Source: PMP191F sp047602185
GTDB lineage: Bacteria; Bacteroidota; Bacteroidia; Chitinophagales; Chitinophagaceae
Assembly (NCBI GenBank): GCA_047602185.1
Contig: JASGHY010000001.1
Location: forward strand, 6,944,001 to 7,008,000
Direction of reading: 5' to 3'
DNA length: 64,000 bases
Made by a program: the position numbers and the translations under genes. Below, in pieces: positions 52,901-60,028 of this stretch. The notes under the pieces were generated by a model. That model did not search any database. It saw only the letters and a program-made list of their open reading frames with translations, and was not told the origin of the DNA. Position 1 is the stretch's first letter. Every line of letters begins with the position of its first letter.

Positions 52901-54325
52901 GTACTGATGACGGCACTGGTGCCTTCATTAGGATTTATCCCGATGGCAATCAGTACCGGTGCCGGTGGTGAAGTACAAAAGCCATTGGCAACAGTGGTAA
53001 TTGGCGGCTTAATTATTTCAACTATGCTCACATTATTTGTATTGCCGATCCTGTACATCGTATTTGAAAAAGGATTTAAATACTTCAAACCGAATAAGTC
53101 TGTAGCAGTAGTAGTGGTCCTTTGCTGCGCAGGTATCGCAACGCAGGCACAAACGCCTATAACGTTGCAACAGGCGCTTGATACAGCAATGGCCAACAAT
53201 GCTTCTATAAAGGTATTCCAGACACAGGTGAAGTATGCACAGGCACTCAAAAGAGATAATCTTGATATTGATAAAACAATGCTGAGTGCTGAATATGGTA
53301 AGTTCAATAGTTTACAGAACGACAACCGTATTTCCCTCGGGCAATCCATCCAGTTCCCTACGGTGTACAAACGGCAGGCAGCGATCAATAAAACCCATAT
53401 TGCGATCTCTGAAACCAACCTGAAACAACGGCAACTGGAAGTAAAGGCATTTGTAAAACAAACATTTTACCAGTTGCTGGTACTGCAGCAGAAACGGAAA
53501 TTACTGTTAGAAGCTGATAGCGTCTATGCGAATTTCCTGTCAAAAGCTGCACAGCGCTTCCAGGTAGGAGAGGCAGATGTGTTGGAAAAAACAACTGCGG
53601 AGAACCAGCGTGTACAGATCGCCAGCCAGTTGCAGAACCTGGAAACAGATTATGTAGTGCAGCTCAATAACCTCAACACACTGCTCAACAGCAGCACCCG
53701 TTTTGAACCGGCAGGTGATTCAGCTATTTATGCGATCAATACTTTGCCTGATACGGCACAGCTTGCATTAAGCCCTGTGTTGCAGGCACAGAAACAGCAG
53801 ATCCTGCTGGCAGAGCAACAGCAAAAGCTGGAGAAAAGTAAATTGTTGCCATCGCTCAGCGCAGCGGTAAATAGCTCTACCATTAAAGGATGGCAAACAA
53901 CTGACCAGAATACGGAAAAGTATTTTGACGGTTCCCGCCGGTTTAACTCCGTAAGTGTGGGAGTAGGTATTCCTATCTTCTCCGGGGCGCAAAGAGACAG
54001 GATCAAAGCCGCGGGTGTTTTGATGAAACAGCGCGAACAGGAATTTGATCTTACCAGGCAGGAACTTAACAGGAATGTTCAGAATGCAATGTTTGTATAT
54101 GGACAGCATCTCAAACTGATCCGGCGTTATCACAGTACTTTATTACCGAATGCTTCTGCAATACTGGATGCAGCATCAAGGAAGCTGAATGCGGGAGAGA
54201 TAGGGTACCTGGATTGGGTAATACTGGTAAACCAGGCATTGCAGATCCGCGGAGAATACCTCGGTAGTATTCAGCAGTTAAATGATGCCGCTTTTGAAAT
54301 CGAAAAATTAAGTTCTGTTAACTAG
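49964..54325 (+). CDS. CzcA/CusA-type heavy-metal RND pump fused to a TolC-type outer-membrane channel
   Basis: 1453 residues. Residues 1-1035 are a full HME-RND transporter with 12 helices, two periplasmic loops and the helix-4 motif AIDFGLIVDGSVIVVEAI. That gives Asp, Asp and Glu near 401, 407 and 414, the CzcA divalent-cation pattern (Zn, Co, Cd, Ni) rather than CusA's. Residues about 1046-1063 (SVAVVVVLCCAGIATQAQ) read like a second signal peptide. From about 1065 to the end is an outer membrane efflux (TolC-family) domain (ITLQQALDTAMANNASIKVF ... AGEIGYLDWVILVNQALQIR). The fusion is frequent in Bacteroidota. It is in an operon with the adaptor 14 bp downstream. Confidence 0.93.
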   Translation: MLNKIIGFSVKNKLIIGLFVLALIGWGAYEVTRLPIDAVPDITDNQVQVITVSPALSASDVERLITFPIEQSCSSISGLKQIRSFSRFGLSLVTIVFDDATDVYWARQQISERLQQVKQDIPDGVGMPEMAPVSTGLGEIYQYVVRPLKGFEGKYNEMELRTIQDWIVRRQLLGTPGVAEVASFGGRLKQYEIAVDQNQLKAYGLTISDVFDALEKNNQNTGGAYIEKGPTVLYIRSEGLTATIEDIQKIVVKNLANGTPLLMRDVAKVDYGSAIRYGAMTFNDKGEVAGAVVMMLKGENSSVVVKRVKEKIAEIQKMLPEGVVVEPFLDRTKMVNNAIKTVETNLMEGALIVIFVLVFFLGNLRAGLIVSSVIPLSMLFAIILMNKFGVGGNLMSLGAIDFGLIVDGSVIVVEAILHRFAHSKHFRNITRLTQEQMDQEVGKSTGSMIKSAVFSQIIILIVYLPILSLEGIEGKMFKPMALTIAFAILGAFLLSVTYVPMMCALCLKKKISHNQTITDKLVIWLERRYQPLLNNVLKIPKTMIVCTLLLFTVAVYLLGKMGGEFIPQLEEGDLAVETRLLTGSNLNNTVQATQQASKLLLQQFPEIEKVVTKIGSAEIPTDPMPFEAGDMMIILKDKHEWTSAKTFPELTAKMTKALEAIPGITVGFQFPVQMRFNELMTGARQDVVCKIFGEDLDSLAAYAHRLTEIIKKVDGAVNIYEERVTGMPQVVIKYDRDGMAKYGLNVSDINRVVNTAFAGQAAGRVYEGEKRFDMVVRLSGESRKTMADIQNLMISTKQGTQIPLSYVAGIEEIEGVNQVQRENTKRRIIVGFNVNGRDVQSIVQELQEKVSKELKMSRTYKIVYGGSFENMTAAKERLSIVVPIALLLIFLLLYFAFGSVKQGLLIYTAIPLSATGGILAMWGRDMPFSISAGVGFIALFGVAVLNGILLVSEFNRLKKEGWTDVKRIVIHATKTKLRAVLMTALVPSLGFIPMAISTGAGGEVQKPLATVVIGGLIISTMLTLFVLPILYIVFEKGFKYFKPNKSVAVVVVLCCAGIATQAQTPITLQQALDTAMANNASIKVFQTQVKYAQALKRDNLDIDKTMLSAEYGKFNSLQNDNRISLGQSIQFPTVYKRQAAINKTHIAISETNLKQRQLEVKAFVKQTFYQLLVLQQKRKLLLEADSVYANFLSKAAQRFQVGEADVLEKTTAENQRVQIASQLQNLETDYVVQLNNLNTLLNSSTRFEPAGDSAIYAINTLPDTAQLALSPVLQAQKQQILLAEQQQKLEKSKLLPSLSAAVNSSTIKGWQTTDQNTEKYFDGSRRFNSVSVGVGIPIFSGAQRDRIKAAGVLMKQREQEFDLTRQELNRNVQNAMFVYGQHLKLIRRYHSTLLPNASAILDAASRKLNAGEIGYLDWVILVNQALQIRGEYLGSIQQLNDAAFEIEKLSSVN

Positions 54326-54339
54326 CCAATAAATACATT

Positions 54340-55488
54340 ATGAAAATACAATTCATTATAGGGATCGTTGTTGTATCATTCGTTACTGCCTGCCAAAGTG
54401 GTAATGAGGCGCCGCCTAAGAACGACAAGAAAGATACCGTCGCTGCAATAACAGACAGTGATGTGGTAACCTTATCTGCAGAGCAAATAAAGAACGCCAA
54501 TATTGCCATTGGCGCTCCCGAGCAAAAAATGATGCACTCTACACTTAAAGTAAGTGGAACATTAGATGTGCCGCCGCAGAATATTGTGTCCATCAGTTTA
54601 CCGCTGGGTGGGTATGTAAAAACAATGGCATTGATACCCGGTCAAAGGGTAGGGCAGGGTGAAGTGCTGGCTACTGTAGAAGATCAGCAGTATATCCAGC
54701 TGCAGCAGGACTACCTGACCTCCAAAAACAAACTGGAGTACGCCGGCGCCGACTATGCCAGGCAAAAAACACTCAATGAAACAAAAGCTGCGAGTGATAA
54801 AATACTGCAACAGGCACAAAGCGAACTCAATAATCAGAAGATCCTTGTAAGGTCATTAGGTGAGAAACTGAGGCTGATTGGCATCAACCCGGAGACGCTT
54901 ACTGATAATAACATCTCAAGAACGGTAAGTATCCGTGCACCTTTCAGCGGGTATGTAACAAAGGTGAATGTCAATATCGGTAAATATGTAAATCCTGCGG
55001 ATGTCCTGTTGGAATTGATAAAGCGGGATGATCTTCATTTGTCACTGACAGTCTTCGAAAATGATGCTTCCAGGCTCTCTCTTGGTCAGAAGCTCACTTG
55101 TTATACCAATAGCAGACCCGATGTAAAGTACACGGCTACTATTCACCTGATAACGCCGCAGATCAATGACGACAGAAGTACCGAAGTGCATTGCGATCTT
55201 GACAGGCCCGGTAAAGAGCTTTTTCCCGGCACCTTTATGAATGCATTGATTGAACTGGGTAATGCTAAGGTGACGGCTGTTCCGGAAGAAGCTATTGTAA
55301 AATGGGAAAACAAATATTACCTGTTTAGCCAGGAAGCAGGTAATACATTCAGAATGCTACCGGTTGAAACGGGTACTACCAATGGCGGGTTTACAGAAGT
55401 AAAGAATACCCTCTCCGTTGATAAAGTAGTGATCAAAAACGCTTACACACTTCTGATGAAGATGAAGAATAGCGCTGAAGAAGAATAA
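54340..55488 (+). CDS. RND efflux periplasmic adaptor (CzcB/CusB-like membrane fusion lipoprotein)
   Basis: 382 residues. The lipobox VTAC (MKIQFIIGIVVVSFVTAC) predicts a lipoprotein, followed by an acidic/lysine linker (EAPPKNDKKD). The adaptor core contains VSISLPLGGYVKTMALIPGQRVGQGEVLATVEDQQYIQLQQDYL (lipoyl half), a helical hairpin with YARQKTLNETKAASDKILQQAQSELN, and RAPFSGYVTKVNVNIGKYVNPADVLLELI (second lipoyl half and beta barrel). It joins the pump to its channel. It starts 14 bp after the pump gene, and a terminator follows it. Confidence 0.9.
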   Translation: MKIQFIIGIVVVSFVTACQSGNEAPPKNDKKDTVAAITDSDVVTLSAEQIKNANIAIGAPEQKMMHSTLKVSGTLDVPPQNIVSISLPLGGYVKTMALIPGQRVGQGEVLATVEDQQYIQLQQDYLTSKNKLEYAGADYARQKTLNETKAASDKILQQAQSELNNQKILVRSLGEKLRLIGINPETLTDNNISRTVSIRAPFSGYVTKVNVNIGKYVNPADVLLELIKRDDLHLSLTVFENDASRLSLGQKLTCYTNSRPDVKYTATIHLITPQINDDRSTEVHCDLDRPGKELFPGTFMNALIELGNAKVTAVPEEAIVKWENKYYLFSQEAGNTFRMLPVETGTTNGGFTEVKNTLSVDKVVIKNAYTLLMKMKNSAEEE

Positions 55489-55507
55489 AAGATCAATCAG
55501 GCAACAG

Positions 55508-55556
55508 GCAATCACTCGTTACAGGCAATGATCTGTTAATGGGTGATTGCTTTTTT
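55508..55556 (+). terminator. Rho-independent terminator of the efflux operon
   Basis: GCAATCACTC (55508-55517) pairs with GGGTGATTGC (55541-55550) with one T-G wobble, followed by a T6 run. The 23-base loop can form an inner ACAG/CTGT pairing. Confidence 0.7.
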
Positions 55557-55928
55557 GTGAGGTGAATCGGCAGACGGCAATCGTGAGACGTGAAAACTGT
55601 TTCGGGTTGAATCGTGAGACGTGAGTCGTCAGTCGTGAGTGGTTGCTGCTGTATTTGCTCGCCGCTCGTAGCTCAAAGCTTGTGGCTGTTTTGCCAACTG
55701 CCAACTTGCTTCCGGACTTTATTCAGACATCAGGCCTCATACTTCATGTATTCATCTCAGCAAATTTGCACTTACTAACTGCTTTCTTCCAAATCACCTG
55801 TACCGTTTTGTCTCATTTGGCCGATTTGTCTCATTTGTCGCTTTTCCTTGTTTTCAGGCATCAGGCGTTTAGCATTCTGCATTTCGCTTTATATAGACCT
55901 TCTCCCGACCTTCTCCGGTCATGCTCCC
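55557..55928. repeat. Mosaic dispersed repeats downstream of the efflux operon
   Basis: No gene was seen. Modules include TCGTGAGACGTGAGTCGTCA (55610-55629), CTCGTAGCTCAAAGCTTGTG (55665-55684) and GCCAACTGCCAACTTGCTTC (55692-55711). All three occur at 14595-14695, and the last two in inverted form at 24855-24920. CTTCTCCCGACCTTCTCCGG (55899-55918) is a small direct duplication. Confidence 0.6.
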
Positions 55929-56128
55929 GGTAAAAAGCCTATGAAGTAAGGGTTTGAACCGGCTTATGTTAAGATCATGTCCCCGGCATAAGAGGCCTAA
56001 AGGCAATATGAAGCCTTGCGGACAGGAACATCACTGAAAGGCACGCAGAGCCGGTATGGCGAGGGATGACGACCTTGTGTGCTTTCTGTAATTTATTTAG
56101 CAGGTTAAGAAAGGTCGTCATCCCTTTT
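55929..56128 (+). ncRNA. Candidate structured RNA element (unassigned)
   Basis: About 200 bases with nested pairings and no ORF. CTTATG (55963-55968) pairs with CATAAG across a GTCCCCGG loop, and AAGGC pairs with GCCTT (55999-56018 region). TGAAAGGCACGC (56035-56046) can pair with GTGTGCTTTC (56077-56086). A long perfect stem, GGGATGACGACCTT (56063-56076) / AAGGTCGTCATCCC (56110-56124 region), is followed by TTTT. The GAGCCGGTATGGCGAGGGAT segment slightly recalls group II intron domains, but no reverse transcriptase is present. Strand is set by the T tract. Confidence 0.35.
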
Positions 56129-56141
56129 ACAATTGAGCTAT

Positions 56142-56186
56142 GCGAGACTTGTAGTCTCGTATTTTTATTTTGTAGCCTTTGGCTAC
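56142..56186. repeat. Two short perfect hairpins
   Basis: CGAGAC-TTGTA-GTCTCG (56143-56159) and GTAGCC-TTT-GGCTAC (56172-56186). The first resembles a short palindrome that is often multicopy in Chitinophagaceae intergenic DNA (from memory). No gene is associated. Confidence 0.5.
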
Positions 56187-56215
56187 TGCTATAATTACTA
56201 AAAGCAGTATCAATA

Positions 56216-56307
56216 TCGTTGAATTAAGTGGCTGGTGAAGACACCAGCCACGGAGCGCCCCCGGCGGGTGTCCCCACCCGCCGGAATATAACTCCTTAAT
56301 TCAACGA
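56216..56307. repeat. Cloverleaf-like palindromic repeat, copy B
   Basis: Outer arms TCGTTGAATTAAG (56216-56228) and CTTAATTCAACGA (56295-56307) pair perfectly. The inner hairpins GGCTGGTG-AAGA-CACCAGCC and GGCGGGTG-TCCC-CACCCGCC are both perfect. It has the same architecture and shared core words as copy A at 43078-43167, with different outer-arm sequence. Confidence 0.8.
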
Positions 56308-56364
56308 CAATGAAAGCAGATAATGAAATTTCAATGCTGCAAGCCCCGAACAGCAATATTGCCA

Positions 56365-56878
56365 TCAAGCGTTCTTTTTAAATACGAGGTAATCTACCAT
56401 CTTCCATGTTTTGCCATCTTTGCTGGTTTCGTACGTCATTTTAAATTGATTGCTTTCTAGCTGTTCATAGATAAAATGTTGGTACATGGTACCGCAGACC
56501 AGGATATTCCTGTACATTTTCCAGAACTAGGCGATTGTCTTTCCAACCCTCACTCTGGAATTGCCGATGACCTTGTCCATTATCAAAAGCATAAGCAATG
56601 AATTGGCCGGTGCGCGGATCTGTACCCCAGAATAGTAAGGCTTTGTAAGTGGCGGGAGCTTTGTCTGTATGTTCACAGGTGAGCCAGCTACTATCTAATG
56701 CAAGTTTGAAATTGAGTGAAGCCTGAATTGAACGACCACTGGAAAACTGACCTTCTCCTGTCCATGACCCTTGAAAGAATTGTATCATGTCTATTGGCAG
56801 GCGATGTGGAGTAGCTAACTGTGCGTTGGCTGTTTGTACACAGAGAAGTATAATGAACGATGCTAATAGTTTTTTCAT
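56365..56878 (-). pseudogene. Frameshifted DUF1579-like exported protein gene
   Basis: The first frame (MKKLLASFIILLCVQTANAQ signal peptide, then FFQGSWTGEGQFSSGRSIQASLNFKLALDSSWLTCEHTD) stops at 56465 after NRLVLENVQEYPG. The downstream sequence in the next frame continues the protein: KMYRNILVCGTMYQHFIYEQLESNQFKMTYETSKDGKTWKMVDYLVFKKNA, stop at 56365. The frames cross near 56520-56530, at CTGGAAAATG. Removing one A of the A4 run would restore about 170 residues, a normal family length. Either a recent one-base mutation or a base-calling error explains this. The intact protein would be periplasmic, of unknown function. Confidence 0.78.
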
Positions 56879-57124
56879 TATGTAAATGTAGCAGAATGAA
56901 ACAACCAGCGAAAGGGGGTAATGATGGGAACGTAATTATGTTATACGAAACGTTGATAATCGCTATCAAAATGAATAATGGAAATAAGCAATGCTTTTTT
57001 GTATATTTAATCAATAACGGTACCAGGCAGACAAAAGATAAACTCCGTCAGAAGAGCCTTGCCTGTTGGCCGTAGTCTTTCATAACAACATCAAACATAA
57101 ACCAGCACTGGCTGAACGATACGT

Positions 57125-57571
57125 ATGAGTAGATCTTATATTCCATTGCTCGCTTTCGTTATTTTGTTGTTACTGACAATTCCATTTTCTTTTGACTTTG
57201 CAACTTCAGTAGTTCCCGGCTGGCATACCACAATTTTTCCTCCATATTTTATTGTTGAACTTGTTGTTGTCATTGTTTTGCTGCTGGCTATAATATGTTA
57301 TTGGCTATTATCTAAACGGACAGGTGAAACAAACTGGACCTTATTTGCTATCCATTTCGCATTGACAATCCCTACAGTCATTTATCTGAAGTTCCCTTCC
57401 ATTTTTTTAGATGTTCGATCGACAGATCAAAACGAATTGATAAGAGTAATAGAATTTCGGATGAAGCTAATTCCTATTGCGTGGGCACTTTTCGTGATAG
57501 GGCAAATTGTTTTTCTTATCTACTTTATCAGGACCATCAGGAAGACCAGGCGTATTGCCATCAGTGCTTGA
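57125..57571 (+). CDS. Small four-helix membrane protein, hypothetical
   Basis: 148 residues with four hydrophobic helices: YIPLLAFVILLLLTIPFSF, YFIVELVVVIVLLLAIICYWLLS, TLFAIHFALTIPTVIYLKF, and LIPIAWALFVIGQIVFLIYFI, ending in a basic RTIRKTRR tail. No family recognised. It is part of a 1.6-kb AT-richer stretch with the following ATP-grasp gene and could have arrived with it. Confidence 0.6.
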   Translation: MSRSYIPLLAFVILLLLTIPFSFDFATSVVPGWHTTIFPPYFIVELVVVIVLLLAIICYWLLSKRTGETNWTLFAIHFALTIPTVIYLKFPSIFLDVRSTDQNELIRVIEFRMKLIPIAWALFVIGQIVFLIYFIRTIRKTRRIAISA

Positions 57572-57752
57572 TGTTTATTTCTTCAGCTTCATCTATCCTG
57601 TTTTCTTTTGTTCAGGCTGGAAGTATTCTGCTCAGCATTTTTTGTTATCTTCAACTCCAGCTAAACGCCGTCAGGCATTTCAGGTAGGACAGGCTACAGA
57701 TTCACTGCCTTCGCAATACTCGAACGTTAGCTATTATTTACAGATTATTATT

Positions 57753-58469
57753 ATGGACAGACCGACAATACTTTTAATTCCCGAAAAGAGTGATACCGAA
57801 TTTGAACAAGTGTTTGCGACTTGGATAAAAAACGGTGGACAAATTAAGCGACTTGGAAAATATTGGATTAAGGATGAAGAATTGACAAAACAGAAGATTG
57901 CAATTTATGGTAACCAGACTTTCGCGTTTGTGTTGGCTCAAATCTATAATGTTGAACTTCTTTCGCCAGACGATACATTGATTGCCAGACTTGGAAACGA
58001 GTGGACAAAGAGAAATGTTGAATTAAAACAAATCAACCAGATTTCGGAAGAGGATTTTCCCGTTTTCATCAAACCCGTAATTCCAAAGATATTTATTGCA
58101 GATATATTTCAGACAATTGCAGACTTCAAAGAAGCAACAAACGGACTTCAGGATACCGAAGAGATTTTAGTTGCAAGTATTGTTGATAACATACAAGCGG
58201 AGGCAAGAATCTTTGTAAAAGATGGTATAGTAAAGGATATTGCTTTGTACGAAGGGGCAGCGGACCTTGCAAGCGGAAAAGAATTCGTTTCAAAATTCAT
58301 TAGTGACAATAAAAGCAAGTTGCCCAATGTCGTAGTTGTAGATATTGCATTTAGTGAACAGACAGGTTGGTTTATTCTTGAATTTAACGCTTGTTGGGGT
58401 GCCGGACTTAATGGCTGTAATGCAGAAAAAGTTATCGACTGCATTATTGATGCGACAATTAATAGCTGA
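57753..58469 (+). CDS. ATP-grasp domain protein (DUF4343-like)
   Basis: 238 residues from ATG 57753 (MDRPTILLIPEKSDTEFEQVF); the in-frame codons upstream (from 57507) overlap the previous gene and are unlikely to be used. Segments FPVFIKPVIPKIF, IQAEARIFVKDGIVKDIALYEG, and GWFILEFNACWGAGLNGCNAEKVIDCI show the Lys, Glu-x-Arg and Glu-x-Asn of an ATP-grasp active site. These enzymes join a carboxylate to an amine or thiol with ATP. No partner or substrate gene is adjacent. Codon use and low GC differ from neighbouring operons, so transfer is likely. Confidence 0.75.
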   Translation: MDRPTILLIPEKSDTEFEQVFATWIKNGGQIKRLGKYWIKDEELTKQKIAIYGNQTFAFVLAQIYNVELLSPDDTLIARLGNEWTKRNVELKQINQISEEDFPVFIKPVIPKIFIADIFQTIADFKEATNGLQDTEEILVASIVDNIQAEARIFVKDGIVKDIALYEGAADLASGKEFVSKFISDNKSKLPNVVVVDIAFSEQTGWFILEFNACWGAGLNGCNAEKVIDCIIDATINS

Positions 58470-58645
58470 TCAGGAGGGTTGACATGAAAACCTGAAGGTG
58501 GGGCTTTAGTAATAAATTAATACTTGGTATTCTGAAATCGCTTTGTCGGGTACTGATTTTGCTTGTCGGCGTTTATGGTGTTAGCTGCTTTCGTTAAGCA
58601 TTCTCCGCGCTCTCCTTTCTCTTCAGTTGGCTCAGGCAGGTACAA

Positions 58646-58673
58646 TAAAAAAGCCGGTCAGTTGACCAGCTTT
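58646..58673 (-). terminator. Terminator downstream of tRNA-Leu(GAG)
   Basis: On the minus strand, AAAGCTGGTCA-AC-TGACCGGCTTT with one mismatch, then TTT. It begins 12 bases after the tRNA 3' end. Confidence 0.65.
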
Positions 58674-58684
58674 AATAATTTCAG

Positions 58685-58768
58685 TGCGGAAGAGGAGATT
58701 CGAACTCCCACGCCAGTTACGGCGCTACCACCTCAAAGTAGTGCGTCTACCAATTTCGCCACCTCCGC
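58685..58768 (-). tRNA. tRNA-Leu (anticodon GAG)
   Basis: 84 nt, class II with a long variable arm. Acceptor arms GCGGAGG and CTTCCGC pair (one G-T). The D arm has GCGAAATTGGTAGACGC. The anticodon stem CTACT/GGTAG holds loop TTGAGGT, so the anticodon is GAG (Leu, CUU/CUC codons). The T arm is GGGAGTTCGAATCTCC. The discriminator is A and CCA is not encoded. Confidence 0.9.
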
Positions 58769-58804
58769 ATCCGTTTTTCCGGCTATAAACCGGTGAGGCG
58801 GCTG

Positions 58805-58835
58805 CAAAAATAAATAACTATTTGATTAAAACAAT
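58805..58835 (-). promoter_or_regulatory. Candidate promoter of tRNA-Leu(GAG)
   Basis: On the minus strand ATTG (58835-58832), 19 bases, then TATTTTTG (58812-58805). This fits TTTG-N19-TAnnTTTG and would start transcription about 30 bases before the tRNA. Confidence 0.5.
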
Positions 58836-59966
58836 TCTAAATGTAGTTCCTTTTCCAACTTCTGAGTCTTTTACAAATAATTGTCCCTTATGATATTGTT
58901 CAATAATACGTTTGGAAAGACTCAAACCCAGTCCCCAGCCGCGTTTTTTGGTGGTAAAGCCCGGTTTAAAGACCTTTCTGATGTTCTGGCGGGCAATTCC
59001 TTTGCCGGTATCCGCAATATCTATAATTACATTATTCGCATTCTGTTGCAGGAAAATGGTAATATTTCCCTTGCCTTCCATAGCATCCAGCGCATTTTTC
59101 AACAGGTTTTCTATTACCCAGTCAAAAAGTGGGGGAGAAATATTTACATCCAGTTTTTCAATGCCATTGGTATTAAATACCAGTTGCACCTTACCGGCCG
59201 CCCTTTTACGCATGTATTCCACCATACTGGCTACCTGTGTTACAAGATCATGTGGTTCCAGTTGCGGGCTGCTGCCTATTTTACCAAAACGGTCTGATAC
59301 CAGCTTCAACCGGTTCACATCCTTCTCCATTTCCTGCACTATTTTATCATTGTCAGGATTTTCCTTCAGCATCTCCACCCATCCCTGTATGGAAGATAAG
59401 GGGGTGCCCAGCTGGTGAGCTGTTTCTTTGGCCATACCTGCCCATACCTGGTTTTGAGATGATTTAAAACTGGTAGTGAGCGCTGTGAGTGTAATAATAA
59501 TGAAGAGGCTTACGATCAGCAACTGCACCATCGGGTAGTTGCGCACCTGTGTCAGCAGTTTGGTATGGCCGTAATAATAAATATTCTTCTCGCCATCATT
59601 TACAGGGTTGCTCCATTCTATAGGCTGGTTCTGCGATTTGAACTCCTTTATTTTTTCCAGCACATAGTCTTTATTCAATGCTTTGGCCGAATCGAGGTTC
59701 ACCTGGTCCAGTATGCGCCCGTTCTCGTCGGTAACAATAATGGGAATGGTCTTATTCTCAGCAATGATCATCCCGGCCAGTTTATCACTGATGCCGGTGC
59801 TGTCGTGGATCAGCAATTTGCCTGCCTCCACCCATTGTTCTACCCGCTGGCGCTCTTCCAGTGCTATTTTGCCCGCCAGGTATTGCGAATAGAAGATGGT
59901 ACCACTTACAATGGCAATAGCAACAATAGCAAGTCCTGTTCTCCAGTTAAAAAGTGGCTGAATCAT
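58818..59966 (-). CDS. Sensor histidine kinase (orphan)
   Basis: 382 residues. A first membrane helix (WRTGLAIVAIAIVSGTIFYSQYL), a periplasmic region of about 110 residues, then a second helix (MVQLLIVSLFIIITLTALT). The DHp domain has the H-box KETAHQLGTPLSSIQGWVEML. The ATP domain has N-box WVIENLLKNALDAMEG, G1 DIADTGKGI and G2 GWGLGLSLSKRIIEQYHKG. It should phosphorylate a response regulator, but none is next to it. The substrate signal is unknown. Confidence 0.88.
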   Translation of the reverse strand: MIQPLFNWRTGLAIVAIAIVSGTIFYSQYLAGKIALEERQRVEQWVEAGKLLIHDSTGISDKLAGMIIAENKTIPIIVTDENGRILDQVNLDSAKALNKDYVLEKIKEFKSQNQPIEWSNPVNDGEKNIYYYGHTKLLTQVRNYPMVQLLIVSLFIIITLTALTTSFKSSQNQVWAGMAKETAHQLGTPLSSIQGWVEMLKENPDNDKIVQEMEKDVNRLKLVSDRFGKIGSSPQLEPHDLVTQVASMVEYMRKRAAGKVQLVFNTNGIEKLDVNISPPLFDWVIENLLKNALDAMEGKGNITIFLQQNANNVIIDIADTGKGIARQNIRKVFKPGFTTKKRGWGLGLSLSKRIIEQYHKGQLFVKDSEVGKGTTFRIVLIK

Positions 59967-60028
59967 TCGACTAATTTATAAAAACCGTTCCTTTGCATCC
60001 GTTATTCCCGGAAATATTTTCGCAATAC

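Noticed and set aside
56465..56530. TGA within the DUF1579-like gene as selenocysteine or readthrough
   Set aside because: The continuation is in another frame, so a frameshift and not readthrough is needed.
57507..57752. N-terminal extension of the ATP-grasp protein
   Set aside because: These 82 codons overlap the preceding gene and read as a shifted copy of it plus non-coding DNA; ATG 57753 starts the recognisable protein.
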